DNA from: Parafrankia elaeagni
GTDB lineage: Bacteria; Actinomycetota; Actinomycetes; Frankiales; Frankiaceae
Length of the DNA stretch: 64,000 bases
Reading direction: 5' to 3'
Assembly (NCBI RefSeq): GCF_000374165.1
Contig: NZ_KB893739.1
Coordinates: 62,001-126,000, forward strand
The position numbers were made by a program, and so were the translations under genes. Below the pieces are notes generated by a model that made no database searches, was not told the DNA's origin, and saw nothing but the letters and a program-made list of their open reading frames with translations. This document shows positions 1 through 13,611 of this stretch, one piece after another. Position 1 is the first letter of the stretch, and every line of letters starts with the position of its first letter.

Positions 1-2826
<2,826 letters not shown>

Positions 2827-2955
2827 GACTGTCGCCTGCTCTCTCTTTCTCAGTCGGGACGCTGCCGGGGCCCCCGGTCGGCGCCGGTGGGCGCCGGGCC
2901 GGATGGCACGAGTGGACGGGGTCGGGGGCCTGGCAGGGCCAGGCCCCCCGTCACG

Positions 2956-5900
2956 TCAGACCTCTTCGACGCTGCTCGGCTCACGCCGCGACAGATCGAT
3001 ACCGAGCTCCTCCGCCGCGCGGAAGACGTCCTCGTCGGTGTCCCGCATCTCGATCGAGACGCCGTCGCTGGACAACACCTCGACGTTGAGGCACAGCGAC
3101 TGCATCTCCTTGATGAGGACCTTGAACGACTCCGGGATACCGGGTTCCGGGATGTTCTCGCCCTTGACGATGGCCTCGTAGACCTTCACACGGCCCACGA
3201 CGTCGTCGGACTTGATCGTCAGCAGTTCCTGCAGGGCGTAGGCGGCGCCGTACGCCTCCAGCGCCCACACCTCCATCTCGCCGAACCGCTGGCCGCCGAA
3301 CTGCGCCTTACCACCGAGCGGCTGCTGCGTGATCATCGAGTAGGGCCCGGTCGACCGGGCGTGGATCTTGTCGTCGACCAGGTGCAGGAGCTTGAGGATG
3401 TAGATGTAGCCGACCGCCACCGGGTACGGGTACGGCTCGCCGGTCCGGCCGTCGTACAGCTCGGCCTTGCCGGAGGAACCGATCATCTGCTGACCGTCCC
3501 GGTTGGGGAGGGTGGCGTCGAGCAGGCCGGTGATCTCCTCCTCGCGGGCGCCGTCGAACACCGGCGTCGCCACGTTCGTCCCGGGCGGGGCGGCGTCGGC
3601 GCCGATACCGCGCAGGCGCTCCTTCCAGCCCTCGTCGCCCGAGTCGACCTGCCAGCCGGTCTTGGCGACCCACCCGAGGTGGGTCTCCAGGATCTGGCCG
3701 ATGTTCATCCGGCGCGGCACACCGTGCGGGTTCAGGACGACGTCCACCGCGGTGCCGTCGGGGAGGAAGGGCATGTCCTCGACCGGCAGGATCTTGGCGA
3801 TGACGCCCTTGTTGCCGTGCCGGCCGGCGAGCTTGTCACCGTCGGTGATCTTCCGCTTCTGGGCCACGTAGACGCGGACCAGCTCGTTCACGCCCGGAGG
3901 CAGCTCGTCGCCGTCCTCGCGGGAGAACACCCGGACACCGATGACCTTGCCGGACTCGCCGTGCGGCACCTTCAGCGAGGTGTCGCGGACCTCCCGGGCC
4001 TTCTCGCCGAAGATCGCGCGGAGCAGGCGCTCCTCCGGAGTCAGCTCGGTCTCGCCCTTCGGGGTGACCTTGCCGACCAGCACGTCACCGGGCGACACCT
4101 CGGCGCCGATCCGGATGATGCCGCGCTCGTCGAGGTCCGCCAGGACCTCCTCGGCGACGTTCGGGATGTCCCGGGTGATCTCCTCCGGGCCCAGCTTGGT
4201 GTCCCGGGCGTCGACCTCGTGCTCCTCGATGTGGATCGAGGAGAGGACGTCGTCCTGGACGAGGCGCTGGGAGAGGATGATCGCGTCCTCGTAGTTGTGC
4301 CCCTCCCACGGCATGAAGGCGACGAGCAGGTTCTTGCCCAGCGCCATCTCGCCGTTGTCGGTGCACGGGCCGTCCGCGATGACCTGGCCGGCCTCGACCC
4401 TGTCGCCCTCGAACACGATCGGCTTCTGGTTGATGCAGGTGCCCTGGTTCGACCGGCGGAACTTCGCCAGCCGGTAGGTGCGCCGGGTGCCGTCGTCGTG
4501 CATGACGGTGATGTAGTCGGCCGACAGGTCCTCGACCACGCCGGCCTGTGCGCAGACGACGACGTCGCCGGCGTCCTTGGCCGCGCGGGCCTCCATGCCG
4601 GTGCCGACCAGCGGGGCCTCGGAACGCAGCAGCGGAACCGACTGCCGCTGCATGTTCGAGCCCATCAGGGCCCGGTTGGCGTCGTCGTGCTCGAGGAACG
4701 GGATCATGGCCGTCGCCACGGACACCATCTGCCGCGGCGAGACGTCCATGTAGTCGACCTCGTCCGGCGGGATGAACTCGACCTCACCGCCCTTGCGTCG
4801 GACCAGGACGCGGTCCTCGGCGAACGTGCCGTCCGCGTTCAGCGGGGTGTTCGCCTGCGCCTTGACGTGCCGGTCCTCCTCGTCCGCGGTCAGGTAGTCG
4901 ATCTGGCCGGTGACCCGGCCGTTCTCCACCTTGCGGTACGGGGTCTCGACGAAGCCGAACGGGTTGACCCGCGCGAACGTCGACAGCGAGCCGATCAGGC
5001 CGATGTTCGGGCCTTCCGGCGTCTCGATCGGGCACATCCGGCCGTAGTGGCTGGGGTGCACGTCGCGGACCTCGAAGCCGGCCCGCTCCCGGGACAGACC
5101 GCCGGGGCCCAGCGCCGACAGGCGGCGCTTGTGGGTCAGACCCGCCAGCGGGTTGGTCTGGTCCATGAACTGGGAGAGCTGGCTGGTGCCGAAGAACTCC
5201 TTGATGGAGGCGACGACCGGCCGGATGTTGATCAGGGTCTGCGGCGTGATCGCCTCGACGTCCTGCGTGGTCATGCGCTCGCGGACGACGCGCTCCATCC
5301 GGGCCAGGCCGAGGCGGACCTGGTTCTGGATGAGCTCGCCGACGGTGCGCAGCCGCCGGTTGCCGAAGTGGTCGATGTCGTCGACCTCGTAGTTGTCCTG
5401 GTCCTGGCCGGCGTGCAGCTTGACGATGTACTCGATCGTCCGGACCACGTCGTCCTCGGTGAGGACGCCGACGTCGTGCGCGACCTCGAGAGTCAGCTTC
5501 TTGTTCACCTTGTAGCGGCCGACCTTCGCCAGGTCGTAGCGCTTCGGGTTGAAGAAGAGGTTCTCCAGCAGGGTCTGCGCCGACTCCCGCGTCGGCGGCT
5601 CGCCGGGGCGGAGCTTGCGGTAGATGTCGAGCAGGGCGTCGTCCTGGCTGGAGGTGTGGTCCTTCTCCAGGGTGACCCGCATCGACGGGAAGTCGCCGAA
5701 CCGCTCCAGGATGCGGGCCTCGTCCCAGCCGAGCGCCTTGAGCAGCACGGTGACCGACTGGCGGCGCTTGCGGTCGATGCGCACGCCGACGGTGTCGCGC
5801 TTGTCGATCTCGAACTCGAGCCAGGCGCCTCGCGAGGGGATCACCTTGCAGGAGAACAGATCCTTGTCGGACGCCTTGTCGATGGCCTTCTCGAAGTAGA

Positions 5901-6381
5901 CACCCGGGGACCGGACGAGCTGGCTGACCACCACGCGCTCGGTGCCGTTGATGACGAACGTGCCCTTCGGGGTCATGAGCGGGAAGTCGCCCATGAACAC
6001 CGTCTGGCTCTTGATCTCACCGGTGGTGTTGTTGGTGAACTCGGCGGTGACGAACAGCGGCGCCGAGAAGGTCATGTCCTTGTCCTTGCACTCCTCGACG
6101 GAGTACTTGGGAGGCTCGAACCTGTGATCCCGGAAGGACAGGGACATCGAGCCGGAGAAGTCCTCGATCGGGGAGATCTCCTCGAAGACCTCCTCAAGCC
6201 CGGAGGTGATGGGGACGTCGTCCCTACCGGCGTCGATAGCCTCCTGGACCCGCTCCGCCCAGACGTCGTTACCGATCAGCCAATCAAAGGACTGCGTCTG
6301 CAGGGCGAGAAGATCCGGGACCTCGAGAGGCTCGATGATCTTTGCGAACGAGATGCGGGGGGCGGAACGCGAGGCGGCCAA
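2956..6381 (-). CDS. rpoB: RNA polymerase beta subunit
   Basis: The 1,141-residue beta subunit of RNA polymerase. The product starts [15 protein letters not shown] and contains the rifampicin-pocket region at about residues 393-470, beginning [15 protein letters not shown] and running through [13 protein letters not shown] and the [17 protein letters not shown] block. The C-terminal part includes [20 protein letters not shown], which contacts beta'. Length is normal for actinobacteria. The rifampicin-contact residues look like the ordinary sensitive type (S, Q, D, H, R and S in the usual places). It lies 129 bp upstream of rpoC and about 1.2 kb downstream of rplL, so it probably has its own promoter in that gap as well as any read-through from rplJL. 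Confidence 0.98.
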   Translation of the reverse strand: MAASRSAPRISFAKIIEPLEVPDLLALQTQSFDWLIGNDVWAERVQEAIDAGRDDVPITSGLEEVFEEISPIEDFSGSMSLSFRDHRFEPPKYSVEECKDKDMTFSAPLFVTAEFTNNTTGEIKSQTVFMGDFPLMTPKGTFVINGTERVVVSQLVRSPGVYFEKAIDKASDKDLFSCKVIPSRGAWLEFEIDKRDTVGVRIDRKRRQSVTVLLKALGWDEARILERFGDFPSMRVTLEKDHTSSQDDALLDIYRKLRPGEPPTRESAQTLLENLFFNPKRYDLAKVGRYKVNKKLTLEVAHDVGVLTEDDVVRTIEYIVKLHAGQDQDNYEVDDIDHFGNRRLRTVGELIQNQVRLGLARMERVVRERMTTQDVEAITPQTLINIRPVVASIKEFFGTSQLSQFMDQTNPLAGLTHKRRLSALGPGGLSRERAGFEVRDVHPSHYGRMCPIETPEGPNIGLIGSLSTFARVNPFGFVETPYRKVENGRVTGQIDYLTADEEDRHVKAQANTPLNADGTFAEDRVLVRRKGGEVEFIPPDEVDYMDVSPRQMVSVATAMIPFLEHDDANRALMGSNMQRQSVPLLRSEAPLVGTGMEARAAKDAGDVVVCAQAGVVEDLSADYITVMHDDGTRRTYRLAKFRRSNQGTCINQKPIVFEGDRVEAGQVIADGPCTDNGEMALGKNLLVAFMPWEGHNYEDAIILSQRLVQDDVLSSIHIEEHEVDARDTKLGPEEITRDIPNVAEEVLADLDERGIIRIGAEVSPGDVLVGKVTPKGETELTPEERLLRAIFGEKAREVRDTSLKVPHGESGKVIGVRVFSREDGDELPPGVNELVRVYVAQKRKITDGDKLAGRHGNKGVIAKILPVEDMPFLPDGTAVDVVLNPHGVPRRMNIGQILETHLGWVAKTGWQVDSGDEGWKERLRGIGADAAPPGTNVATPVFDGAREEEITGLLDATLPNRDGQQMIGSSGKAELYDGRTGEPYPYPVAVGYIYILKLLHLVDDKIHARSTGPYSMITQQPLGGKAQFGGQRFGEMEVWALEAYGAAYALQELLTIKSDDVVGRVKVYEAIVKGENIPEPGIPESFKVLIKEMQSLCLNVEVLSSDGVSIEMRDTDEDVFRAAEELGIDLSRREPSSVEEV

Positions 6382-7437
6382 GGTGGTCCTTCCGGTGGCC
6401 TGATCGTGGGGCTGGCGTCGCGGATGTCAAGGATCCGTTTGGGGGTGGTCAGGTGATCAGTGTCTCGCTACGGTTATGCGGAACATCGGCGGGGGGTACC
6501 CCGGCAATGCGAGGATCCCGAGGTGAGGACTCCTTCGCCGGTGCGGTGATCCGCCGGACGGCGCTCGCCCTGGCGGACGCCGACGCGGCCGTGCGGTCGA
6601 GCCGTGCGGAACGGGCGGGGCAGGCGTCCACGCGGGGCCCGTTCCGACCGCACGGGGCCGGATCCGGGCGCGACGAAGCCGCCGCGGGTCTGATCGGCAG
6701 GCGCGGGGAGCGTCCACGCGCCGCCGGCGCGGCGATCTCAGATCGACGTGTCGGTGCAAGGGCGAGAAGTCTCGTTCGGGTCTCGATGCGGACAGCCGGG
6801 CCGCCGTGCTCACTGACGAGGCACGACCACGCCGCTCTCGCGTCACCCCGAACCCGCTGAGGCGGCAGGTGCTCGGCCAGTGGCCAGAGGACCGCGGACC
6901 GCCCCGCGGCGCGAACCCGATCACCCGAAGGGGCCGGATCCCGATGTCGAACGTGTTACCGACGAGCCCGATGCAACGAGAAAGACAGCGCAAACTAGCA
7001 GTGTAGCCGAAGGCTTCACTGCTGGCAAGGACGAGGCACCGGTACGTCGCGCGCTGCTTCCCTACGAAGGTTCGCGAAATGATGGAACTCCGTTGCCCGG
7101 GAGCTCGTCAAGGTCTCAGAGGCAACATCGTCACGAGCGCGATTCCCTGCTCGGCAGGATCCCCCGCCCCCGGCTCCCTCGCCAGCCCGGCCACCCCGCC
7201 CCGCGACAGCGCCTCGGCCGATCACGAACATGCGGTGTGAAAAGGCCATTCGTGCATGAGCCCGGTGGTCCGGACAGCTCGGACGGGCGGGCGCAGCGCC
7301 CGGCGGCACGTGCCGATGATCCGCACCTTCGGCCGCACGGGCCCGGCGGCCGACCGGCGGACGTCACCTAGGTCTTACCACCCATGGCGCCCCGTGCCGG
7401 GCTCTGACGCGGCCTGCCGGCAATGACGAAGCGACGA
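6382..7437. other. Long intergenic region between rplL and rpoB
   Basis: About 1.05 kb with no convincing gene. Open frames here have no recognisable product and no ribosome-binding site. As the stretch immediately upstream of rpoB it is expected to carry the rpoB promoter and a long 5' leader. I could not identify a specific -10/-35 pair with confidence. Confidence 0.6.
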
Positions 7438-7473
7438 CGAAGCCCCGCCCCGGAGAGCCGGGACGGGGCTTCG
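7438..7473 (-). terminator. Terminator-like hairpin downstream of rplL
   Basis: A near-perfect inverted repeat: CGAAGCCCCG, one mismatch, CCCGG, loop AGAG, then the complementary arm ending CGGGGCTTCG. It lies about 130 bp past the rplL stop codon and should end or attenuate the rplJL transcript before rpoB. There is no long U tract, which is usual in high-GC actinobacteria. Confidence 0.75.
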
Positions 7474-7604
7474 ATGCGTTCTGGCCGGGCAGCCGGAGCC
7501 CGGCCGGGCGGCCCGGCGCGGGAGCCGAGGTGCGCGCGTCTCTGCGCCCGCTCCGAAGGTGCTCCCTGCCGGGCCTGGGTGCCGCGATCGGCACCCAGGG
7601 GGAA

Positions 7605-7997
7605 CTACTTGACGGTGACCGAGGCGCCAGCGCCCTCGAGGGCCGCCTTGGCCTTCTCCGCGGCCTCCTTGGCGACCTTCTCCAGGACGGGCTTGGGCGC
7701 GCCGTCGACGAGGTCCTTGGCCTCCTTGAGGCCCAGGCTCGTGAGCGCGCGGACCTCCTTGATGACCTGGATCTTCTTGTCGCCGACGGACTCCAGGATC
7801 ACGTCGAACTCGTCCTGCTCCTCGGCGGCGGCGGCCTCGCCGCCGGCGCCACCGGCAGCCGGGGCGGCCGCGACGGCGACCGGCGCGGCCGCGGTCACGC
7901 CGAAGGTGTCCTCGAACTGCTTCACGAACTCGGAGAGCTCCAGGAGGGTCATCTCCTTGAACGCGTCGAGCAGCTCGGTGGTCGAAAGCTTCGCCAT
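7605..7997 (-). CDS. rplL: 50S ribosomal protein L7/L12
   Basis: A 130-residue ribosomal stalk protein that recruits translational GTPases. The product begins [29 protein letters not shown]. It has the Ala/Gly-rich hinge (about residues 38-58) and the conserved C-terminal domain [21 protein letters not shown]...[17 protein letters not shown]. The ATG at 7997 fits the family N-terminus and has AAGGAAGGAACC upstream. It follows rplJ by 180 bp, and the two form the classic stalk operon. Confidence 0.97.
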   Translation of the reverse strand: MAKLSTTELLDAFKEMTLLELSEFVKQFEDTFGVTAAAPVAVAAAPAAGGAGGEAAAAEEQDEFDVILESVGDKKIQVIKEVRALTSLGLKEAKDLVDGAPKPVLEKVAKEAAEKAKAALEGAGASVTVK

Positions 7998-8177
7998 GGT
8001 GGCGGTTCCTTCCTTGTCATACCGGTCAGATGAACCGGCGCCCGGTCGGCCGGGCATTCGTCAGAGGGGTGGTCCGTGGTGGGCGGCCCGAGGTGGGTCA
8101 GGCCACCCGGTGCAGATCAGGTCGCCCGCGCCGGATTCCTGGGATCGATCGGATCCGGCGCGTCGAGCGGAGATCGC

Positions 8178-8744
8178 TCAGGCGTCGACGGCGACGGCCG
8201 GCTCGGCGGCAGCCGGCTCCGCGCCAGCCTCCTCCTGCCGCTGCGCGCGCAGCGCCTCGCTGAGCCGGGCGACCTGGGACAGCGGGGCCGCGAACAGGCC
8301 GACAGCCTTCGCCAGGGAGCCGTTCATCGCGCCGGCCAGCTTGGCCAGCAGGACCTCGCGGGACTCCAGGTCTGCGAGCTTGCGGATCTCCTCCGCCGAC
8401 AGTGCCTTGCCCTCGACGACACCGCCCTTGACGATCAGGGCCGGGTTGGCGCGGGCGAAGTCCCGCAGGCCCTTCGCCGCCTCGACCGGGTCGCCGCCGA
8501 CGAAGGCGACGGCCGTCGGGCCGACGAGCAGGTCGTCGAGGCCGGACACGCCGGCCTGCGCTGCAGCGATCTTGGTGAGGGTGTTCTTGACCACCGCGTA
8601 CCGGGTGGTCTCGCCGAGCGCGCGACGCAGCTCGGTGAGCTGGCTCACCGTGAGGCCGCGGTACTCCGTCAGCACCGCGGCGGTCGAACCACGGAACTCC
8701 TCGGCGATCTCCGCCACGGCGGCGGTCTTCTCCGAGTTCGCCAT
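8178..8744 (-). CDS. rplJ: 50S ribosomal protein L10
   Basis: A 188-residue protein that anchors L7/L12 dimers to 23S rRNA. The sequence begins [33 protein letters not shown] and includes [13 protein letters not shown] and the GPTAVAF segment typical of the family. The C-terminus has a short Ala/Glu-rich extension ending AEPAVAVDA. In bacteria L10 (with L12) represses its own operon by binding the mRNA leader, and a candidate leader lies directly upstream. AAGGAG sits about 5 nt before the ATG. Confidence 0.96.
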   Translation of the reverse strand: MANSEKTAAVAEIAEEFRGSTAAVLTEYRGLTVSQLTELRRALGETTRYAVVKNTLTKIAAAQAGVSGLDDLLVGPTAVAFVGGDPVEAAKGLRDFARANPALIVKGGVVEGKALSAEEIRKLADLESREVLLAKLAGAMNGSLAKAVGLFAAPLSQVARLSEALRAQRQEEAGAEPAAAEPAVAVDA

Positions 8745-9034
8745 CGGGCTCCTTCAGGGGTCGGCCGGCCATGCCGACAGGCCTCGGAAACAACGAACGC
8801 CCCGGCGCAGAGGCGCGGGGCGTCAGAGATCCGACGGCGTCCTGAAGGCTGCCGACCACTCTGGTGGGAGACAACGATCCTGACGGTCTTCATGGCGACT
8901 TCCCGTTCGCCACCTGCGCGGGCCGCTCGGAATCCCGAGCCTTCGGCCTCCAGCCTTCCGGGCTCGGCAGCTGCCGGGATCCTGGAGAGGTGGAGAACGA
9001 CCAGCGGTCTTCGGTGTGGAACTGTTGGTCATCC
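8745..9034 (-). promoter_or_regulatory. Probable L10 (rplJL) mRNA leader
   Basis: The 290 bp before rplJ carry several inverted repeats. On the minus strand they also carry the segments ACCGAAGACCGCTGGTCG (about 9019-9002) and GCGCAGGTGGCG, which resemble conserved pieces of ribosomal L10 leader RNAs that bind the L10-L12 complex. The match is by eye and was not tested with a covariance model. Confidence 0.5.
8797..8823 (-). terminator. Hairpin inside the rplJ leader (possible attenuator)
   Basis: An inverted repeat, ACGCCCCG-GCGC / AGAG / GCGCGGGGCGT, with a one-base bulge. On the minus strand it is followed by TCGTTGTTTCC, a modest T-rich run, about 50 nt before the rplJ start. It could act as an attenuator inside the L10 leader. 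Placement suggests this; no direct evidence. Confidence 0.4.
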
Positions 9035-9079
9035 TAGCAGGCTCCGTAGGCGGATCGGCGGCGGCCTACCAGCACGAGC

Positions 9080-9119
9080 CAGCACCAGCACCAGCACCAG
9101 CACCAGCACCAGCACCAGC
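9080..9119. repeat. Hexanucleotide tandem repeat (AGCACC)n
   Basis: Almost seven perfect copies of AGCACC in a row, in the gap between the rplA terminator and the rplJ leader. It is non-coding. Copy number in such arrays changes easily by replication slippage. Confidence 0.95.
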
Positions 9120-9124
9120 GAACG

Positions 9125-9163
9125 CGTAAGGGGCCGTACCGGCGAACGGTACGGCCCCTTACG
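9125..9163 (-). terminator. Strong terminator hairpin after rplA
   Basis: A perfect 17-bp inverted repeat: CGTAAGGGGCCGTACCG, loop GCGAA, CGGTACGGCCCCTTACG. It begins about 60 bp past the rplA stop codon. It separates the rplKA transcript from rplJL. Confidence 0.85.
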
Positions 9164-9221
9164 TTGTCAGTTCATGCCCTGCCCGTCATGGGGCGAGAGC
9201 AGGTCCCGCCTCCCGGGCCGG

Positions 9222-9935
9222 TCAGGCCGGGGTCTCCTCCAGGAGGTTACGGGTCCGGTTCGGGTCCACCGGGATGCCCGGGCCCATCGTGGTGGCGAAA
9301 GTGACCTTCTTCAGGTACCGCCCCTTGGCGGCAGACGGCTTCACCCGGACGATCTCGTCCAGCGCCACGGTGTAGTTCTCGATCAGCTGGCTCTCCGAGA
9401 AGCTGACCTTGCCGATGACGATGTGCAGGTTGCCCTGCTTGTCGACCCGGAAGTTGATCTTACCGCCCTTGATGTCGCCGACGACCTTGGCGACGTCGAG
9501 GGTGACCGTGCCGGTCTTCGGGTTGGGCATGAGACCGCGCGGGCCGAGGATACGGGCGATCCGGCCGACCTTCGCCATCTGGTCGGGCGTCGCGACGGTG
9601 GCGTCGAAGTCCAGGAAGCCCTCCTGGATCCGCGCGACGAGGTCGTCGCTGCCGACGACGTCGGCGCCGGCGGCGGTGGCCTCCGCGGCCTTCTCACCGG
9701 CCGCGAAGACGGCGACCCGCGGCGACTTGCCGGTGCCGTGCGGCAGGTTCACCGTGCCGCGGACCATCTGGTCGGCCTTGCGCGGGTCCACACCGAGGCG
9801 GATCGCGACCTCGACGGTCGCGTCGTACTTCGTCGAGGACGTCTCCCGGGCCAGCCGAGCGGCATCCAGCGGGCTGTACAGAGCAGTCAGATCGATCTTC
9901 TCGGCCGCGGCGCGGTATGCCTTGCTGCGCTTCAT
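9222..9935 (-). CDS. rplA: 50S ribosomal protein L1
   Basis: A 237-residue L1 protein, located on the mobile L1 stalk near the ribosomal E site. It begins [29 protein letters not shown]. It contains [16 protein letters not shown] and [22 protein letters not shown], both family signatures. The length is standard. It follows rplK by 161 bp with a purine-rich GGGAGAACTGAGA before the ATG. L1 commonly represses its own L11-L1 operon. Confidence 0.97.
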   Translation of the reverse strand: MKRSKAYRAAAEKIDLTALYSPLDAARLARETSSTKYDATVEVAIRLGVDPRKADQMVRGTVNLPHGTGKSPRVAVFAAGEKAAEATAAGADVVGSDDLVARIQEGFLDFDATVATPDQMAKVGRIARILGPRGLMPNPKTGTVTLDVAKVVGDIKGGKINFRVDKQGNLHIVIGKVSFSESQLIENYTVALDEIVRVKPSAAKGRYLKKVTFATTMGPGIPVDPNRTRNLLEETPA

Positions 9936-10096
9936 GAGTTCTCAGTTCTCCCTGTGGTGTTGGCGGGTCCGGTCCGTCGCCGAGCCGGGTCCACCCCGCC
10001 TCGGGCCGTCAGCCGGCCCTCCCACATCTGTGCAGGCCTGACCGCGGCGAGACGCCGCGGTGCCGTGCTCCACTCCGCGCTGCCGCGCGGAGGACC

Positions 10097-10531
10097 TCAC
10101 TCGCCGACGGTGATACCCATCGACCGGGCGGTGCCCGCGATGATCTTCTCCGCCGCCTCGAGGGTGTTGGCGTTGAGATCCGGGAGCTTCGTCTGCGCGA
10201 TCTCCCGAACCTGCGCCGGAGTCAGCTTCGCGACCTTCACCCGGTGCGGCGTGCCGCTGCCCTTGTCGACGCCGGCAGCCTTGAGGATCAGCCGCGCGGC
10301 GGGCGGGGTCTTGGTGACGAAGGTGAACGAGCGGTCGTCGTACACCGTGATCTCGACCGGCACGACGTTGCCGGCCTGCGACTCGGTGGCCGCGTTGTAC
10401 TGCTTGCAGAACTCCATGATGTTGACGCCGTGCTGGCCCAGCGCGGGGCCGACCGGCGGCGCCGGGGTTGCCTTGCCGGCGTTGATCTGGAGCTTGATCA
10501 GCGCAGTGATCTTCTTCTTCTTGGGAGGCAT
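10097..10531 (-). CDS. rplK: 50S ribosomal protein L11
   Basis: A 144-residue L11 protein at the GTPase-associated centre. It begins [46 protein letters not shown], with the signature [14 protein letters not shown]. The C-terminal rRNA-binding domain includes [14 protein letters not shown] and ends RSMGITVGE. The start is fixed by the conserved N-terminus, and AGGAAGACG lies upstream. It lies 35 bp after nusG. Confidence 0.97.
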   Translation of the reverse strand: MPPKKKKITALIKLQINAGKATPAPPVGPALGQHGVNIMEFCKQYNAATESQAGNVVPVEITVYDDRSFTFVTKTPPAARLILKAAGVDKGSGTPHRVKVAKLTPAQVREIAQTKLPDLNANTLEAAEKIIAGTARSMGITVGE

Positions 10532-10566
10532 CTGTTCGTCTTCCTACCGGAGTTCTACGGAGCGGA

Positions 10567-11346
10567 TCAGATCTTCGCGACCTGGTTGAACTGCAGCTCG
10601 ACCGGCGTCTCCCGACCAAAGATGGAGACGAGCACCTTCAGGCGCTGCGCGTCGAGGTTGATCTCGCTGATGGTGGCAGGCAGGGTGGCGAACGGGCCGT
10701 CCATGACCGTGACGGACTCCCCGACCTCGAACTCCTGGGCCTTGACCGTCTCGACCTTCTTCTCCTTCGGCGCAGCCGGCGCGAGGATGGAGACCACCTC
10801 TTCGCGGCGCAGCGGCGACGGCCGGTTCGTCAGGCCGACGAACCCGGTCACACCCGGCGTGTTCCGGACCGCCGACCAGGACTGGTCGGTGAGATCCATC
10901 CGGACGTAGATGTACCCGGGGTACTTCTTCTGCTGGACAAGCTGACGCTTGCCGTTCTTGACGACCGGGACCTCCTCGGTCGGCACCTCGATCTGGAAGA
11001 TGTAGTCCTCCATGTTGAGGCTGGAGATCCGGGTCTCGAGGTTGGTCTTGACCTTGTTCTCGTAGCCGGCGTAGGAGTGCACCACGTACCACTCGCCGGG
11101 GGCCTCCTCCAACGCGCGGAGCAGGTCGTCCGCATCGTCGTCGGTGTCCGGGCCGGTTGCCGCGAGCGGCTCGGGCCGGGCCGGGGAGGGCGCCGAGCCG
11201 GCGTCGTCCGCCGACTCCTCGTCGGTGTCGGGTGCGGCCGCGGCATCCGTGCTCGCGACCTCGTCACGCTCGAACGCCGCAATGGGGTCGAGACGGTCGA
11301 GGGCCTCCCCCTGCTCGGAGGAGGCGTGCTCGGGAGACTGGGACAC
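10567..11346 (-). CDS. nusG: Transcription termination/antitermination factor NusG
   Basis: A 259-residue NusG with an acidic, disordered N-terminal extension of about 90 residues (rich in D, E, A, S), as in other actinobacteria. The NGN domain follows from [20 protein letters not shown], including [16 protein letters not shown] and [10 protein letters not shown]. The C-terminal KOW domain reads [19 protein letters not shown] and ends FNQVAKI. I chose the GTG at 11346 (product [12 protein letters not shown]) because AGAAGGAT sits about 9 nt upstream. A longer frame to 11448 has no such site. It is expected to couple RNA polymerase to the ribosome and Rho. Confidence 0.95.
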   Translation of the reverse strand: MSQSPEHASSEQGEALDRLDPIAAFERDEVASTDAAAAPDTDEESADDAGSAPSPARPEPLAATGPDTDDDADDLLRALEEAPGEWYVVHSYAGYENKVKTNLETRISSLNMEDYIFQIEVPTEEVPVVKNGKRQLVQQKKYPGYIYVRMDLTDQSWSAVRNTPGVTGFVGLTNRPSPLRREEVVSILAPAAPKEKKVETVKAQEFEVGESVTVMDGPFATLPATISEINLDAQRLKVLVSIFGRETPVELQFNQVAKI

Positions 11347-11594
11347 GCGGCCGATCCTTCTCTCGTGGACAGTGCGACTGTGGGTGGTTCTCTCATCGGC
11401 GGCCCTTGGCCCGGGGGGACGGTACGGCTGTGAGTCACAACCGCCCACGGCACCCGGCCCACCCCACCGGGACGGACCATCGCCACACCGGCGACCGGAC
11501 GAACCCGGACCGGACGAATCCGGACCCGAGCCAGGCGCCGAACCTCGCCGACGGTGACGTCGGCCCGGCCCCGGTACCCGTGACGGCTCAGGTG

Positions 11595-11858
11595 TCAGCC
11601 GAAGACCGCGATGACCGCCTTCGTCAGGCCGAAGTCGAGGCTGGCCACGAAGGCCGTCATGACCGTGACGAAGACAAGCACCACGACCACGTAGGTGATC
11701 AGCTCGCTCCGACCCGGGTAGACGACCTTGCGAAGCTCCCCGATGACCTCGCGGACGAACTGACGAATCCTGCGGAGAATCGAGAACGGCGACCGACGAC
11801 GGTCGGCCCGCGCGGACCGGTTGGCCCGCGGTGCCGCGTCACGCGTATCGGTCGCCAC
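11595..11858 (-). CDS. secE: Preprotein translocase subunit SecE
   Basis: An 87-residue, single-TM subunit of the SecYEG channel. The basic N-terminus ([12 protein letters not shown]) leads into the conserved amphipathic segment [19 protein letters not shown]. One membrane helix follows at about residues 54-75 ([18 protein letters not shown]). Its length matches the short actinobacterial SecE. It starts with GTG at 11858, only 32 bp after tRNA-Trp, and is probably co-transcribed with it. It lies 248 bp upstream of nusG. Confidence 0.95.
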   Translation of the reverse strand: MATDTRDAAPRANRSARADRRRSPFSILRRIRQFVREVIGELRKVVYPGRSELITYVVVVLVFVTVMTAFVASLDFGLTKAVIAVFG

Positions 11859-11890
11859 TCAGCTCCACCCACTCGTTCGTCGGTCCAACG

Positions 11891-11963
11891 CAGGGGCGAC
11901 AGGACTCGAACCTGCAACCGCCGGTTTTGGAGACCGGTGCTCTACCAATTGAGCCACGCCCCT
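11891..11963 (-). tRNA. tRNA-Trp (CCA anticodon)
   Basis: A 73-nt cloverleaf. The acceptor arms are AGGGGCG/CGCCCCT with discriminator G. The D arm is GGCTCAATTGGTAGAGCA, the anticodon loop is CT-CCA-AA in a CCGGT/ACCGG stem, and the T arm is GCAGGTTCGAGTCCTGT. CCA is not encoded. It lies directly upstream of secE, a location shared by many actinobacteria. Confidence 0.95.
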
Positions 11964-12224
11964 TAGACGTACCCGGAGCCCTGACAGTTCCACTACTGAA
12001 CACCTCCCGAACGGATCCTCCGAGGATGCCGCGCCATACTCGCGCGCCGATCCTCCCGGGACCATCGTTCCGCCGGGATGAGCCGTAAGCGGGGCCGACA
12101 GGCCGAGCGGATCGAGCATACCCCTTCATCGCCGGGAAGCTCGCCGCACGGTACTCCCAGACGTCCGCAGGTCGCCCCAGGACGGGCCGGACGGGCCAGC
12201 CCGTGGACGCTCTCCCGTGGCAGC

Positions 12225-13433
12225 ATGGCGACCATGAGCAGGATCTCCCACCGCATCGCGGGCATCGCGCCATCCGCGACCCTAGCCGTCGACGCGACCG
12301 CCAAGGCGATGCGCGCCGCGGGCAGGGACGTGATCGGCTTCGGTGCTGGCGAGCCCGATTTCCCCACGCCCGAGCACATCGTCGCGGCCGCCGAGAAGGC
12401 GTGCCGCGAGCCGCGCATGCACCGCTACACCCCCGCCGCGGGCCTGCCCGAGCTGCGTGAGGCCGTCGCGGAGAAGACCAGACGGGATTCCGGTCTGGTC
12501 GTCGAGCCGAGCCAGGTCCTCATCACCAACGGTGGCAAGCAGGCGGTCTACCAGGCGTTCGCGACGCTGCTCGACCCCGGCGACGAGGTCCTTCTGCCGG
12601 CTCCCTACTGGACGACCTACCCCGAGGCGATCCGGCTCGCCGGGGGCGTCCCCGTCGACGTCGTGACGGGCCCGGAGTCCGGCTACCGGGTGACCGTCGA
12701 GCAGCTGGAGGCGGCCCGCACCCCCCGCACCAAGGTTCTCCTCTTCTGTTCCCCCTCGAACCCGACCGGCGCAGTCCACACCCCGGAGGAGGTCAGGGCC
12801 ATCGGCCGGTGGGCCGCCGACGCCGGCATCTGGGTCATCAGCGACGAGATCTACGAGCACCTGGTCTACGGTGGCGCCCGCTTCGCCTCGATGCCCGTCG
12901 AGGCCCCCGAGCTGGCGGACCGCTGGATCGTCGTCAACGGCGTCGCCAAGACGTACGCGATGACCGGCTGGCGGGTCGGCTGGCTGATCGCCCCGCTGGA
13001 CGTCGTCAAGGCGGCCACCAACCTGCAGTCGCACGCCACCTCGAACGTCTCGAACGTGGCCCAGGCCGCGGCGCTCGCCGCCGTCGCGGGCCCGCTCGAC
13101 GCCGTCTACGAGATGCGCAAGGCGTTCGACCGGCGGCGGCAGACCATGCACGGGCTGCTCGTCCAGATCCCCGGTGTGCAGTGCCCGCTGCCCGACGGGG
13201 CGTTCTACGCGTACCCCTCGTTGGAGGGCGTGATCGGCCGGACCCTGCGCGGGCGCACTCCGGCGACATCCGCCGACCTGTGCCAGCTCATCCTGGAGGA
13301 GGCCGGGGTCGCGATCGTCCCCGGCGAGGCCTTCGGCACTCCGCGTTTCGCCCGGTTGTCCTATGCGCTTGGGGACGACGACCTGGTCGAGGGTGTCCGG
13401 CGGCTCGCGGCCCTGCTGGCCGAAGCCTCCTGA
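12225..13433 (+). CDS. aspC: Aspartate/aromatic-type pyridoxal-phosphate aminotransferase
   Basis: A class I/II aminotransferase of about 402 residues that interconverts aspartate and oxaloacetate with 2-oxoglutarate/glutamate. Visible fold-type I motifs are [53 protein letters not shown] (the NP-G PLP contact), [13 protein letters not shown], and the Schiff-base lysine in [16 protein letters not shown]. The family start motif [20 protein letters not shown] follows two closely spaced ATGs (12225 and 12234), and neither has a strong ribosome-binding site. It is transcribed against the surrounding ribosomal cluster. A Streptomyces-like position near secE supports orthology. Exact substrate preference is not certain. 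Confidence 0.9.
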   Translation: MATMSRISHRIAGIAPSATLAVDATAKAMRAAGRDVIGFGAGEPDFPTPEHIVAAAEKACREPRMHRYTPAAGLPELREAVAEKTRRDSGLVVEPSQVLITNGGKQAVYQAFATLLDPGDEVLLPAPYWTTYPEAIRLAGGVPVDVVTGPESGYRVTVEQLEAARTPRTKVLLFCSPSNPTGAVHTPEEVRAIGRWAADAGIWVISDEIYEHLVYGGARFASMPVEAPELADRWIVVNGVAKTYAMTGWRVGWLIAPLDVVKAATNLQSHATSNVSNVAQAAALAAVAGPLDAVYEMRKAFDRRRQTMHGLLVQIPGVQCPLPDGAFYAYPSLEGVIGRTLRGRTPATSADLCQLILEEAGVAIVPGEAFGTPRFARLSYALGDDDLVEGVRRLAALLAEAS

Positions 13434-13451
13434 CCGACAACCCCTACCCGC

Positions 13452-13488
13452 ACACGGGCCCCGCGGCGACCTGCCGCGGGGCCCGTGT
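13452..13488 (+). terminator. Terminator hairpin after aspC
   Basis: A perfect 16-bp inverted repeat, ACACGGGCCCCGCGGC / loop GACCT / GCCGCGGGGCCCGTGT, starting 19 bp after the aspC stop. It may act in both directions between aspC and the convergent hadB-like gene. Confidence 0.85.
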
Positions 13489-13611
13489 CCGTTCGGTGGC
13501 CGTGTCTCCGGTTCTGTGCCGGTCCGGTTCTGTGCCGGTCCGTCGTGCGAGCTCGTGCGCCGCCGGGGGGCGCCGAGGACGACGGAGCGCGCCGCAGCGC
13601 GGCGGCAGCGC

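Noticed and set aside
9080..9119. Possible CRISPR array at the AGCACC repeat
   Set aside because: The unit is 6 bp with no spacers, so it is a simple tandem repeat.
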